Below are positions 12,485 through 23,973 of a DNA stretch of 64,000 nucleotides, in pieces. The position numbers and the translations under genes were made by a program. The notes beneath the pieces are model-generated. The model ran no database searches, was not told the origin of the DNA, and saw only the letters and a list, made by a program, of their open reading frames with translations. Source of the DNA: Warburgia ugandensis. Lineage: Eukaryota > Streptophyta > Magnoliopsida > Canellales > Canellaceae. Numbering within the stretch: position 1 is the stretch's first letter; each line of letters starts with the position of its first letter. The stretch spans positions 43,786,001 through 43,850,000 of the forward strand of contig CP141127.1 in NCBI GenBank assembly GCA_035236585.1, in the 5' to 3' direction.

Positions 12485-13015
12485 TGTATGTCTTGTTGTG
12501 TCTTGTTCATGCCCATTTCTGAAAATATGTTATAAGTCATTCTTTTCAAAAGTCCAAGTGTCATTTCTATAACAAACATAAGGATTATACAGTAGACTCA
12601 GTGTCCCATTCCTACCAAAATTCAAACAAAGTTTCCTCTATTTTTTGAACATTTGCACATTTAACGCATGCATGTAGGGCACCTAATAGACAATACAAAT
12701 AAATTTTCATTGTTTTCAAAACAAATACAGACAACTTATCTCATCCCAAAACCTCCTATCAAAACCACATCACAATACATTCCACTAAATAAAAATGAGT
12801 CCACTACTTTAAAGTAAATACACATACATCTTCTCTAATAACTAATAAATTAAATCTCAAGATGTGAGGCTCACTCTTCAGACATTAAAATCCCAATCTG
12901 TTAGCTTAAACACACTCTCAAGTTAAACTTGCATGTGTGTTTAGTTGCGTCTTATTCATACTCATTTCTAGAAACACATTATAAGTCATTCTTACCAAGG
13001 TGATCAAGTGTGTAC
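12485..13015. repeat. Pair of about 85-bp direct repeats
   Basis: The segment at about 12485-12565 (TTGTGTCTTGTTCATGCCCA and on through TATAAGTCATTC) recurs at about 12930-13010 with roughly one mismatch in six. Copies are about 445 bases apart. They may mark the true end of the LTR or a local duplication. Confidence 0.65.
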
Positions 13016-15235
13016 TTGGACCACCTATTGATTAGTTTTGATAGTTTTAGGTAGGTTAGCAGATGCTTTTGGTTTGCTCTAGGCCAAGTGTAACATGCCT
13101 TCTAGTGGGGTTTATATTCACTTAGGTATAGTATTGTTTCACTCATTTCTTTAGCGTGCAATGCTTTTAGCCTAAGGGTGTAAAGCCATTTACTAGTTCT
13201 CCTCATGACGTTACCTTTAGATTACTTTTCCTTAGGATCTGTATTGCTTGGTTAGCTAGGTCATGTCATTGTTTACATTTTTCTCATGGCCAAACACAAC
13301 CGAAATGGGGCATGATCCTAGGCATCAAATTTGTGTTTTATTTACTGGAATTTGTGCTCCATGATAGTCCTCCACTTCTCTCTCATTTGCATGTGTTTTA
13401 CCTCTTGAAAGATGGCTTACTGTATTCTTGATTTAAACCTAAAGCAACTAGCATTAACATGTCCATGTTTTAGTATACACATGCATCATTGTTTACTCAT
13501 TTCTCATACTTGAAAGTGCATCTATTTTAGTCCCTCTATATGCTTAAGAACTTAGTTACCACTTTTCCTTAAGCACACACATGCAGCCATATCATCACCG
13601 TGCTTACATCTAGTATCAAAGGGTGACATAAGTCATCCATAGTGGTCGCTCCCACTAGTTGAGAAAATTACCTATGTTAGGCATTGGACACCATTCCACT
13701 CTCATAGTGGTCATGGGCCTTGTGGCCAATCCATGCTATCCCTTAGCTTTAGGCCCAACAAGCACTTTTGAATGTCAAAATCATGCATCATCGGTATCAT
13801 CATATCCAACAGTATGATTCCAACTTCAATAATGCTTAAGTTATTAAAACATTCCTTTTCATAACCTAGCCATATTATTAGGCATAACAAAGTTTTCAAA
13901 AATGCAATTTCAGAATAGTAGTATTCTATTTTTAAAAACTTTCCAAAATTCCATATTTAGTAGGTATCTCAACTTGCCAATCTATCATATCAATTCATGA
14001 AATCATATACTTCCAATTGTACAAGATGTCATCATACATTCTTATAATCAAAACAAAGTATACTAACTTTCCAAATAAATGAAGCACACAAAAATCACAA
14101 GATACTAAATACACATGATTTCCAAGATCGTTAAAGCTTACAACTAACAAAAATCAAAGGAAGTATACATATTTACAAAAATTAGGATAATAATGCTAAA
14201 TCTCAAATGTTCATGCATATTGTATGTTCATGCATATTGAAGAGATAACAAACATAAAATAAAACACATATAAGATCAAATCATAGATCTAATCCAAAAC
14301 AACCATGCAAATGGAGTCTTATGTGAGGAATAGTAAATATTAGCTTTCCTACTTAAGCAAAGAAATAGGTGGCTAGTGGTTGGGCTCAATTGGCAGTGTC
14401 AAAGGGAAAGCCAAGGGCTTTTGTGTAGTTGTCAATGGGAGATTAGGGTGATCGGGCACAATTGGCTGATGGGCGGTGGTCAGGCATGATTGGCCAAATT
14501 AGAGGGAAAGCAATGGGCTTTTATGCATTGTTGGTGGGAGATAGTGGTGATTGGGTGCAGTTGGCCAGTGATCAGGCACGATTGGATGTGTTAAAGGGAA
14601 AGTCAGGGTCTTTTGTCTTCTGTTAGTGGGAGATAGTGATGATTGGGCACGATTGGCCTGTGAGTAGTGGTGCAGCATGATTAATAGTGCTAGAGGGAAA
14701 GTTAGGGGCTTTTGTGTGTTGCTAGTGGGAGATAATGGTGATCAAGTGCGATTGGACAGTGGCTAGTGGTCGGACACGATTGGCTAGATCAAAGGAAAAG
14801 GCAGGGGCTTTAGTGCATTGTCGGTGGGAGATTAGGGTGCACTGAGGCTGGTTGTGGGTCGTAGGGAAGATGAGGAAGAAGATGGACCTAACAATTAGAG
14901 GGATGGAGTGGTCGATCGGGTTTTAGGTTATTAAGAGAGGGGGTGCTAATATCAAAATGGCCCCCTTATTTTAGGATTTTCTTTTCTTTTCTTTTCTTTT
15001 TTCTCTAAAATATCCTCCATAAGAAAAACATCCTAACTGTTTCATTTGAATTCTATTTCTAGCAAAATTAGTGTCGTTGGAATCTTCTCGACATGTACAT
15101 TCCAAATATAATGGTTTTAAGTATAAAATAAGGATCTTTCAAAAGTTCAATTATGCAAAATTCCTAATTCATGTTTCATTCAAAATAAATTTGAAAAATT
15201 TTATGGAATGGAATTTAGAAGTTGGGGTTGTTACA
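12490..15235 (-). mobile_element. Probable solo LTR of a chromovirus-type gypsy element
   Basis: Read on the minus strand, a clear LTR start lies at 15235: TGTAACAACCCCAA, followed by a block ATTCCAACG(A)CACTAA near 15090-15075. That block also occurs in both LTRs of element C (near 29448 and 33066). A GC-richer leader with a minisatellite follows, as in the other LTRs of this type. The far end is uncertain. ATGTC follows the LTR at 15236-15240 and also occurs at 12488-12492, which would fit a 5-bp target duplication, but the LTR terminus there is not a clean CA. No pol sequence is attached, so a solo LTR is most likely. Confidence 0.6.
14370..14870. repeat. Minisatellite, period 92-100 bp, about five copies
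   Basis: Each unit holds GGGAAAG, then an AGGGGCTTTT-like word, then a TGGGAGAT block and a GAT(T/C)GGGCACGATTGGC-like block. The GGGAAAG anchor falls at 14404, 14504, 14596, 14695 and about 14793, spacings of 100, 92, 99 and 98. The array lies in the transcribed leader part of the minus-strand LTR. Confidence 0.9.
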
Positions 15236-15240
15236 ATGTC

Positions 15241-16526
15241 TATTTGGATTCTTTCGTTAATGATTATTGGTAGGGAGTGTTAAGAAATGTGATATCAATA
15301 TCAAAAGAAAAGAAAAAATTGCCCTGTTGTATGTAATTGTGATTTATTTATTTATTCATTATGAATGAATATTTACATATATTACTTTTTCAGACTTACA
15401 CATTTTATGCATGTGAATGCGATGTCCCTATTAAATATAGTTTAAGTAAAAAAATATAAGTAAATCCAATCACATGCATAAACATACAATATCTAACATA
15501 TGTGACAAACAAACCACAAGAAAAACAGAGAGTATGCATGAAAATATAAGCCTGCTTAGTATAGATATTTATAAAAGGGGGACAAATCCCATAAAATTTT
15601 CACTAGTCATTAATTAAATCCACTACTTGGAGTTCACATCTCTTAGTTGGAAAGATGCATCCCACACTGAGTCTGATCACATAGCTAGGTTGCTAATGGT
15701 CAATCATATGATTTCTTAAGGATTAAACTTCTTAATTCTAAATGACTCTATATATTTGATTGACACTATGTGTCCAAAGTTTACATGCGCCACAAAATAT
15801 TGTAGGAACACTCCTATAGAACTAAAGAAATGCGATAACTTAAGAAGTACAAAACTGTAGTAATAAAAGAATTTTAAGCAAAATAAGATGATTAAATTAT
15901 GAGGTGGGAAGTGTGTGTGTGCGTGTGTTAGCTTAAATTTCCCTGTCCATTATCATGAGGTGGGAAGTGTGTGTGTGTTAGAGAGAGAGAGAGCATAATT
16001 CTTAAATTAAAGTTCACTTGACACTAATTGCACATAATTCAAAAATTTTGTAAATTATTATTTAAAAAATAAAAAATGTTACATAATGATTAGTGTAAAT
16101 TTGATTGTACATAAAGAAGTCGTTTATAATAAATGACTTTATAAATTATTTTTAATTAAAAAATATATATACCTTTTATATTAGTACTTTACAATATCTA
16201 ACAATTAATACACAACAAAACCAATTTTGTATGATAGTCAACATTCATTCATGCATTCCTTATACACACATATAGCTCACTTATCAATCTATATAGTTCA
16301 TAACAAAAGAGATAATAATTATAAATATGGATATATATATACATGTATAAATATATTACTAACTAATACATTCCACATACCCCAAAATATATATTTTTCT
16401 CAAACCCAAGCACCCTCCTCACCATTGTCATGCACATAATCCTCATTCTCACCAAGTACTACTTTGATTGATGGGATTGTTTTATTAATAGAAGGGTAAT
16501 TTATTTCAGTATATCCTAGTTAATAT
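15241..16526. other. CACTA interior between LTR and DUF4216 end
   Basis: No gene is seen. A (GT)n/(GA)n patch lies at 15908-15994 and contains a short duplicated stretch (GAGGTGGGAAGTGTGTGTG). The part at 16085-16260 is an inverted copy of the left subterminal/leader sequence at about 5320-5480, including the palindromic unit AAGTCGTTTA/TAAATGACTT. Confidence 0.6.
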
Positions 16527-19500
16527 TCATCGTAAAAAATCCTTGAACAAGATGATAAAACAGTTGACCATCTCCTTATCACGATCATCTTGCACATATA
16601 ATACTTGTTTTGCTTTAGATGTCAAAATAAATTGATCATTTTTATAGTCAATCTTGTTGAGGTCAACCAATGTCAATCCAAGGGCATCAGTTTTGAGACT
16701 GTCTTTGTTGTGTTCCACCCAGTCACCCTTAAACACAACCACAGTCCTAAAAGTATAATCTAAGGCCCAAATCTCTCTTATAATCCTATAATAAATATCA
16801 TCCACCACTATTGGCCTACTATCCTTTGAATTGGAAAAGAATGTAGCATTGGCAGCTAAGCTAACTTCACTATTCTGTTGTACTCTTGAGTTATCATAGT
16901 CTTTCTTGTAAAAGTGAAAACCATTGATGGTAGATCTATCATATTTTATTACTTTTGGTCATGGTCCCATTGCCATTCAGCCCAAGGTTTTTGATATACC
17001 ATTGCCTGCTACTTCTCATTGATCTTGAATTTGTGTATATTCATATTAAGTAGGCTTAAGTAAGATTACATATATACATAGATACAGAATGTAGTTTTTT
17101 AGGTAATTATTGAAAGTGTGACAATGCTTAAATTGTAGCCACTTCTATTTCTTTGCATAATTTGGAATATTTGCCTTGAGTACATCCATGTGTTCACTAC
17201 TTACACACACAAATTAATAGAGTAATCAAAGAAAATGTAACCATTAACAATTAAATTTTACATAAGTGCATGCATAATTAACTTACTCAATGTATGGTTG
17301 GAGTTCATCAACATTTTGCAACAATAAAGATGCACTTGTTCTTTATACTCAACAATCGATACACGACCACTCGATAGAGGTTCACAATCCTTGGGATCAT
17401 GAAATGCTACTAATTGTTTCTTTCTTAGGATTCTAATTGGATCCACTCCTACTAAGTACTCTGTGCAAAACTCCACTACTTCCTCTATAATATAACATTT
17501 GGTTATGCACCCCTCTAGTTGTTGTGATTACATATATAACCTTTTAAAATTTTCATGTATCTTTCAAATGGGTGCCTCCATTGCAAGTAAACTGGCCCAC
17601 ATAGTCTAACCTCATCAATAAGGTACACTGTTAAGAGTATCATGAAGTCAAAGAAGGATGGTGGGAAGATTGTCTTAAGCTCACATAAAGTTGTCACTAG
17701 ATGACTTTGAATTTTTTGTCATGTTGAAACATCCACCACCTTTGGACACAAAGCATTAAAGAAGTAGTAGAATTTTGTAATAGCTCCCCTAACTTTATCT
17801 GGTAACACCAAATGTATTGCTATAGGTAGTAGCTATTTCATTAATGCATGGCAATTGTGAGACTTCATCCCTAACAATTTCATCCCTTCCATAGAGACAA
17901 TGTTTTTAAAGTTTGAAGAGAAGCCGTGTGGGACTTTGAGTTCGAATAGGGTTTATATATTATTCTCCTCTCCTTTGTATTGAGTGTATAATTTGCCTTA
18001 GGTAGGTAAGTTCCTTGACTACCACTATCATCTGGGTGCAATATCCTCTTCAAACCCATGTTCATAATATCCATTCAAGCTATAAGTCCATCATTTGTTT
18101 TTCCTAAGATATTAAGCAAGGTACTGGTCAAGCTTTCACACACATTCTTCTCAATGGGTATGCCATCAGGCACATGGCGTAGATGTAGTGATTTCCAGTA
18201 TGCCAGATGAAAGAATATTACTTTCTTCATCCAACAACTTCTAAAATTACTTTCACCTACACATTTACTTGATTTCTTCTTTCCCCATAAGGCATTAATG
18301 TTTTCAACCTACTCCAATACTTGACATCCTATCAACATCTTTGAAGGTGTCCTTGTCTCTACGCTTCTGTCAAATTCTTCCTTCTTAAAACGATATAGAT
18401 CGTCTTTGTGCAACCATCTTTTGGGCCTAAGGAAGGCCATTTTCCTTCCATATTTAAGTCATGCAACACATGTTTGATCACTGTAGATAGTGCAAGCATT
18501 GTATCCCTCCACTGTGCATCCAGATAAATTAATGTACGTAGTGAAGTCACTTATTATCCACAATAGTATAACCTTTAGTGTGAATAACTCTTTCTTGTAT
18601 GCATCGTATGCTTCAACACCTACATCCCATAATGTCTCAAGATCATCGATCAAGGTAAACAAGTACACGTCAATGTCATTCCTTGGTTACTTTTGACCCA
18701 ATATCAACATAATTAGCATCATGAACTTCCTCTTCATGCATAGAGATGGTGGGAGGTTGTGACAAACTAATATAACAAGCAAACAACTATACTTACTGTT
18801 CATAGAACCATGACGATTAATCCCATTTGCAGATAATGCAAGTCATAGATTTTTAGGTTCTTCATAAAAAATTAGGCGACATGAAGTCTACGAGCTTCCA
18901 TGTTGGGCTATCTATTGGATGGAATCAAAAGTTATTAGCTACTCTCTCTTTGGCATGCCACAATAATTTCTTTTTTGTTTCTACTATACAGAACATTCTT
19001 TTGAACCTTGGAATAGGAGGGAAGTACCATAGAAGCTTTGTAAGAATGCATGTAATTGTCTCAGTTGAATTCTTCTTTAGCTTCCATATTGGCTGTCCAC
19101 AAGTTGGTATGTATTTCATCCTTATGCTCCTACTTATACAAGATGCAATCATTGGAACACATATGTTATCTTCTCATACTTCAACCATAGTGTAGCTAGG
19201 GTTTTCTTTGCCTCCTAGGTGGACCTCACCAATTTATTATCCTTCGGTAGCATCTTACCCACTACTTAACAAGAGTTCTATAAAACCTTGATCTAAAAAA
19301 CCAAATATTGATTTCATGTTGTAAAGTTCTACCGCGGTAGATAGCATGGTATAATCTTTACGTAGGGTCTTACAATGGCTCATCAGCTTCCTCTAATGTA
19401 GTATGAAATTGTTTAGGGACATCCTAGAAGTCATCATATGCATCTTATAACATCGGTATAACTGTATTGTCTTCAACACTTCCTATAATGTTTGATCATA

Positions 19501-19761
19501 TCTTCTAGGTCTTATCAAGCGGCTATGGAGCAGTTCTTCTCCATGCCAAATCCATGGGTTGTAGCTTTCATCAATTCCACTAAAGTTCAAGTATTTTATC
19601 AACACCCCTATAGTTATATTTTTCAAGTTTGCACATTTTAAGCATGGACAACACGTGTAATTATGATAAACACTTACCCTATGTACGAACTCTATGAAAT
19701 TTTCTGTTCCCTCATATTCTTTTGATGTTCTTTTTGTAGTCATCCAAGTACTTTTCTCCAT
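16527..19761 (-). pseudogene. CACTA transposase (TNPD-type), right copy, broken
   Basis: Domains in order on the minus strand are as follows. The transposase-associated zinc domain starts at 19761 (EYEGTENFIEF, CPCLKCAN, WIWHGEELLH). Transposase_21 spans about 19150-18360 (WYFPPIPRFKR, VYLFTLIDDLETLWDVG, LLWIISDFTTY). DUF4218 spans about 17900-17260 (FPPSFFDFMILL, HPFERYMKILKGY). After an intron-like gap, DUF4216 spans about 16900-16527 (IREIWALDY, VVVFKGDWVEH, LTSKAKQVLYVQDD). It is longer and less damaged than the left copy, and its zinc domain has no stop. A one-base deletion relative to the left copy near 19487 shifts the frame just after RRYDQ, and later stops also break it. The two copies carry different lesions, so they decayed independently. 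Confidence 0.85.
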
Positions 19762-20394
19762 TATCATAAGAAATTGAAGTAAATCTATGTGGAGACTTGT
19801 TAGACATGAAAATATTAAGTTAGGCATTTTACCATACATTAGTTGTACAAGAAAAAGAAGTATTTTAAATAACTACATTTCATGGAAATTTTCAATTAAC
19901 AAAGAAAACAAAATATGACAGATACATTCAAGAATGAAATTAACTTTCTAAAGAAAAATCTCTAACCCATAACCTTGTAAAAATTGTTTTGTCGAAAGAG
20001 ACCGAAAAGGAGAAAGACGCAGTAAAAGGTGAAAGCTCGAAGTCATCAAAAGGAAGTGAGATTCCAAAGAAGATCTTCTGATATGTCCCTCGGTCCCAAA
20101 TCAAATAAGGGTATAGAGAGCTCACACCAGTAGACCCATCAGAGGCTCTTGATGCCAGCTTCAAATATGCATAATACATACGAGACAAACAAAGATATAC
20201 TAATCAACACTCAAAAATTTATATTAACCCCAAATTTGTGAATGTAGTTCCAATTCATAGGTACCATTTGGTTCATAGTAGTGAAATACAAAAATCTAGC
20301 TTAGTTTAGATAATAAATACAGACCAAAAAGGAACAGCGAAAGTCAATGAAGTATTTCTTAAAACATACATACAATTGAAGTTGTTTCCTATAA

Positions 20395-20530
20395 AAGATT
20401 TTAAAAGTCCTTACTTTTAAAGTTGTTTATATGTAAATGACTTTAAAGTCCACACTTTTAAAGCCATTTGCTATAAATGACCTTAAAATATGGACTTTTA
20501 AAGTCGTTTACATCAAATGGCTTTAAAAAA
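20395..20530. repeat. CACTA subterminal repeat cluster, inner right
   Basis: Several TTTTAAAGTCGTTTA / TAAATGACTTTAAA units occur in a row, forming head-to-head palindromes. This is the counterpart of 5440-5515 on the left. Confidence 0.8.
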
Positions 20531-20786
20531 AATTAAATTTTCACACTAAACATATATTTATTTACTTTTTCTACATTAAAATACCTCAGATAAATTCATA
20601 AGGAATCCAATTTTACAAACACAAACATATAATATATATACATAAACAAACATGTCAATAGTGAAATCAAATTATTTTTTGATTACATACAATGTGACAT
20701 ATTATTAGATTTTATTAATACAAGATCAAAGAGCGAATTTGCTCTTTATCATCAAAATATGACTAGTATTTAGGTGATACCATTCT

Positions 20787-20792
<6 letters not shown>

Positions 20793-20856
<64 letters not shown>
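20793..20856. repeat. (GA)n microsatellite
   Basis: About 32 GA units in the right CACTA leader. The matching position in the left arm has no long GA run. Confidence 0.95.
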
Positions 20857-20858
<2 letters not shown>

Positions 20859-21309
20859 CTTAAATTTTTTCAGCCAAAGGTTGATGGTATAACCACCACT
20901 CTTCATCAAACCCTAATTTTGGTGAGAACCACAAATCATAATGTTCTCCCTTTCTTCAATAGTGAGGGTTAGAGAGAGAAGTAGTTTTCATTTGCAATGA
21001 AATCATATGATTTTTGAAAATCAGGATGATCTAGCAGACTTCTTAACCCCATCATCTGTAGTGAGAAAACCCACATGATCTACAAAATGAAAACTAAGAG
21101 AGTTAGTAACAGGAAAGCAATTTATGATCAAAAGAAGTTATGGTTTGCTTATAGTTTTTTTCATGACACAAATAATCAAAATATCCAAAATGGAAAGCAA
21201 GAAGGGAAAAAGGGAGAAGAATAAGGACCAAAGAGGAAGCCATAATGCCACCCATAGACTTTAAGAGGATATAGGAAAAAATGATATGTGGTCAGCTATT
21301 TATAAATGA

Positions 21310-21990
21310 ACAAGGACTCTAGAAGTCATTTAGTACTAAACAACTTTAAAAAACATATACTTCTAAAGTCCTTTAGTAATGAACGAACTTCAAAAGCATA
21401 CACGCGAATGTACTTTTAAAGTAATTTCACTCAAGCAACTTCAAAAGTGATTGAATTTTAAAGTCGTTTATGACTAAACGACTTCAAAAGTGATTCACAT
21501 TTGAAGTCGTTTAGACTCAAACAATTCTAAAGACCATTCCTATGTAATATCATCTTCCCACCAAATTTATTGGCACACTTTTGAAGTCGCTTATGATAAA
21601 TGACTTTAAAAGTTGTTCACTTTTCATGTTGTTTAGGACTAAACAACTTTAAAAGTAATCAATATTTGACATTGTTTGGAGTCAAACAACTTTAAAAGTC
21701 CCTTTTTGCTTAATATAATCTTCCAACAAAATTTATTGGCATACTTTTGAAGTCACTTACGATAAATGACTTCAAAAGTTATAGACTTTTAAAGTCGCTT
21801 ATGTCCAAACAACTTTTAAAAAGTTATCAACTTTTGAAGTCATTTAATTGTAAACAACCTTAAAAGTTTGTCTCATGAAAAATTCCCTCTTCACACCAGT
21901 TTTTTAAAGTCATTTACAATTAAGCAAATTCTTAACTCTATATTTTTAAAGTTGTTTATCCTAACTGACTCATAAAATATTTACAAAGTC
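21310..21990. repeat. CACTA subterminal repeat array, right
   Basis: At least 15 units of (T/C)TTTTGAAGTC(G/A)TTTA or its reverse are present. Many are arranged as palindromes with a 4-8 base centre, for example 21461-21490 and 21590-21620. This array is denser than the left one. Confidence 0.85.
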
Positions 21991-22047
21991 GGTAGTCAAA
22001 TAAGCAACTTCTTTATGCTGATTTTAAAACTCTCATGTGTAGTAGTG
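21975..22047 (-). repeat. CACTA terminal inverted repeat, right
   Basis: On the minus strand it begins CACTACTACACATGAG and pairs with 4176-4245. Confidence 0.85.
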
Positions 22048-23973
22048 AGGGTTGAGATATTCCTATTCCACCCCCTTTGGCATTCCAATGTTTGATAGGG
22101 TCTCTTTTCCATTCATGTTGTATTGGGTTAGACTTGCCAACTAAAACCACCCCAACTACCCATAGCAAGATTTCAAAACTATGTATATTATATATATGCA
22201 TGAATGGATGGATACATGATGGTAATATTTTGTGGATCTAAGCTAGTCTTTCAAATTGGCTTAAGTAGGCTAGATATAAAATATAATGCCTATTGGATGA
22301 TCTTAGCCTATTTTTCTTTTAGTACCATCTAATATTTATTATATTTTCATTGACCTAAAACATGTAAGTATAATCATGGGATTTGCTAATTTCATTAATT
22401 TAGGCATGATGAACAACTTAGATCTCCAAAAAGAGGTCTCGAGGGCAATAGGTATATACAACTAAAGCCTCTCCCACAACCACCCTATCTCAAAATTCAA
22501 TGCCTATAATTAACTGTAGAAAGCTCCAACTGTTAATGCTTGGTCGAAGTTACACTTCAGTATCAGTGGTGCCATAGAGATGATACTTCAAAGTTGCATG
22601 TCCAATGCCTTCCAACATAGAAACTATCATATAGTATGAAAATCTATTTTATTCTCTGGATTATGGTGTTGTTCATGCCAATAGAGAAAATAGTTGGGCC
22701 AATGACGAAAATTTGATGTCTTTATTTTATATCATAATTACATGGGTCCAACACTTAACCAACGTTATATATGAATTGAAAATGAGCTTTCTTGCGACAT
22801 GTGGTACTGGTAAAACTGGCCTTTATGAGATGAAAGATAACTAGAACCATTAGTTGCAGACATGAACCCCTATCATGGTTATGCTTGGTTGGAGTTCAAG
22901 GTGACTCTTTCCCCTTCTTGTCAAAATATCAAGAAAAATTATGAGTTAGGATAATGGGTTCAAGACTTCGAGTAGTTTGCTTCATAATTCTTACATAAAA
23001 TCTTAAAAAGGATAAAAATAAATAAATAAATACTAGCATTTTTGAGCTTAGTGCCACACCTCACTTCACTAAAACATTTGGAAAGGTGGATCTCAATTTC
23101 ATGAACATGAGTCATCTCTTCACCACTAGCTGAAATATCAATATGATAATCTATTATCAAAACTCAATAAACTAATAACATATGAGGCAAAAAATTCGTA
23201 TCAATTTAGTCATGTATTAGTTTATTGAACCTTCTGTACATTAGTAGGTGCGAGATTGTATATTTCTTAACTAATTCAATTATGTGCAAATGAATAACCC
23301 TTCTTTTATGCTATATTTGATTTTCATGTGTGGTTAGAATATTAATTGAGTCCCAATAACAGTTCTTGTACTAAGGCAAGCGAAGAAATTGGCTCTCTAT
23401 TTTGTGATAAAGGCTGACTACTTTTGAAAGATCTAAGCTATTTATATTATTTGGAATGGCTTGGATAGGTTGGATTCAAAATTTCACCATCATTAGATGC
23501 TTACTCCCATTTTATGCAAACTTAAAATTACAAGCACTAATATTTTATGTTTTTTAAATACAAAAAATAATAGCTTAAAATCATCCAAATGTATCTATTT
23601 TTCATGAGACCCCTAATTTTAATAAGCCAAACATGATGAATGATAGCATTTGATAATCAACTACTCAAATATCTTGTCCTCTAACAAATCAAGTCACTAA
23701 TTGTGTCAGCTTGTAGCATAAATAAAGTACTTTGTTTATGTTAGGATTTGATTTGAAGACTGACAAAATGATAGTAGAAGGTCCTAACCAACTCACATAG
23801 CCTTTATTTGTGCATATAGTCAAAGTTTTATATATAACCCAAACTAAGAAATAATTTTGAAATCTCATCAACATATTTTTAAGTAAGCTATGAGTTGCTT
23901 TTAATTCTACTTGCCTCACTTTCAAGTTTAATCAAGTTCTCAAACTATTCTAAAAAGACACATCTTATATCAG
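22048..23973. other. Unassigned AT-rich sequence between CACTA and Athila
   Basis: No family was recognised. It has short open frames on the minus strand (22013-22201, 22960-23160, 23689-23925) without known motifs. It is the DNA into which element A inserted; its last bases, ATCAG (23969-23973), form one side of A's target duplication. Confidence 0.5.

Larger units (their letters stand above)
4176..22047. mobile_element. Composite CACTA (En/Spm) structure with two convergent halves
   Basis: Both ends carry the same inverted terminal sequence, CAC(C/T)ACTACACA(G/T)GAG, at 4176-4191 and, reversed, 22032-22047. Inward of each end come palindromic subterminal repeats, an untranslated leader, and a transposase gene pointing into the structure (+ on the left, - on the right). 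The left 4176 to about 8760 is the inverted counterpart of about 16990-22047. Only the right half continues into the DUF4216 domain, and only one copy of the second CACTA gene is present (minus strand, about 11150-11925). No 3-bp target duplication is seen (GTC before, AGG after), as expected if the outer ends come from two different insertions. Best reading: two related CACTA elements joined or nested in opposite orientation, later hit by an LTR retrotransposon. Confidence 0.8.

Noticed and set aside
14370..14870. CRISPR-like or satellite array
   Set aside because: Units are contiguous, diverged and without constant-length spacers; it is a minisatellite in plant DNA.
4173..22050. 3-bp target duplication for one single CACTA insertion
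   Set aside because: Flanking triplets are GTC and AGG (or CAC and GTG if the ends are shifted by three bases), so they do not match.
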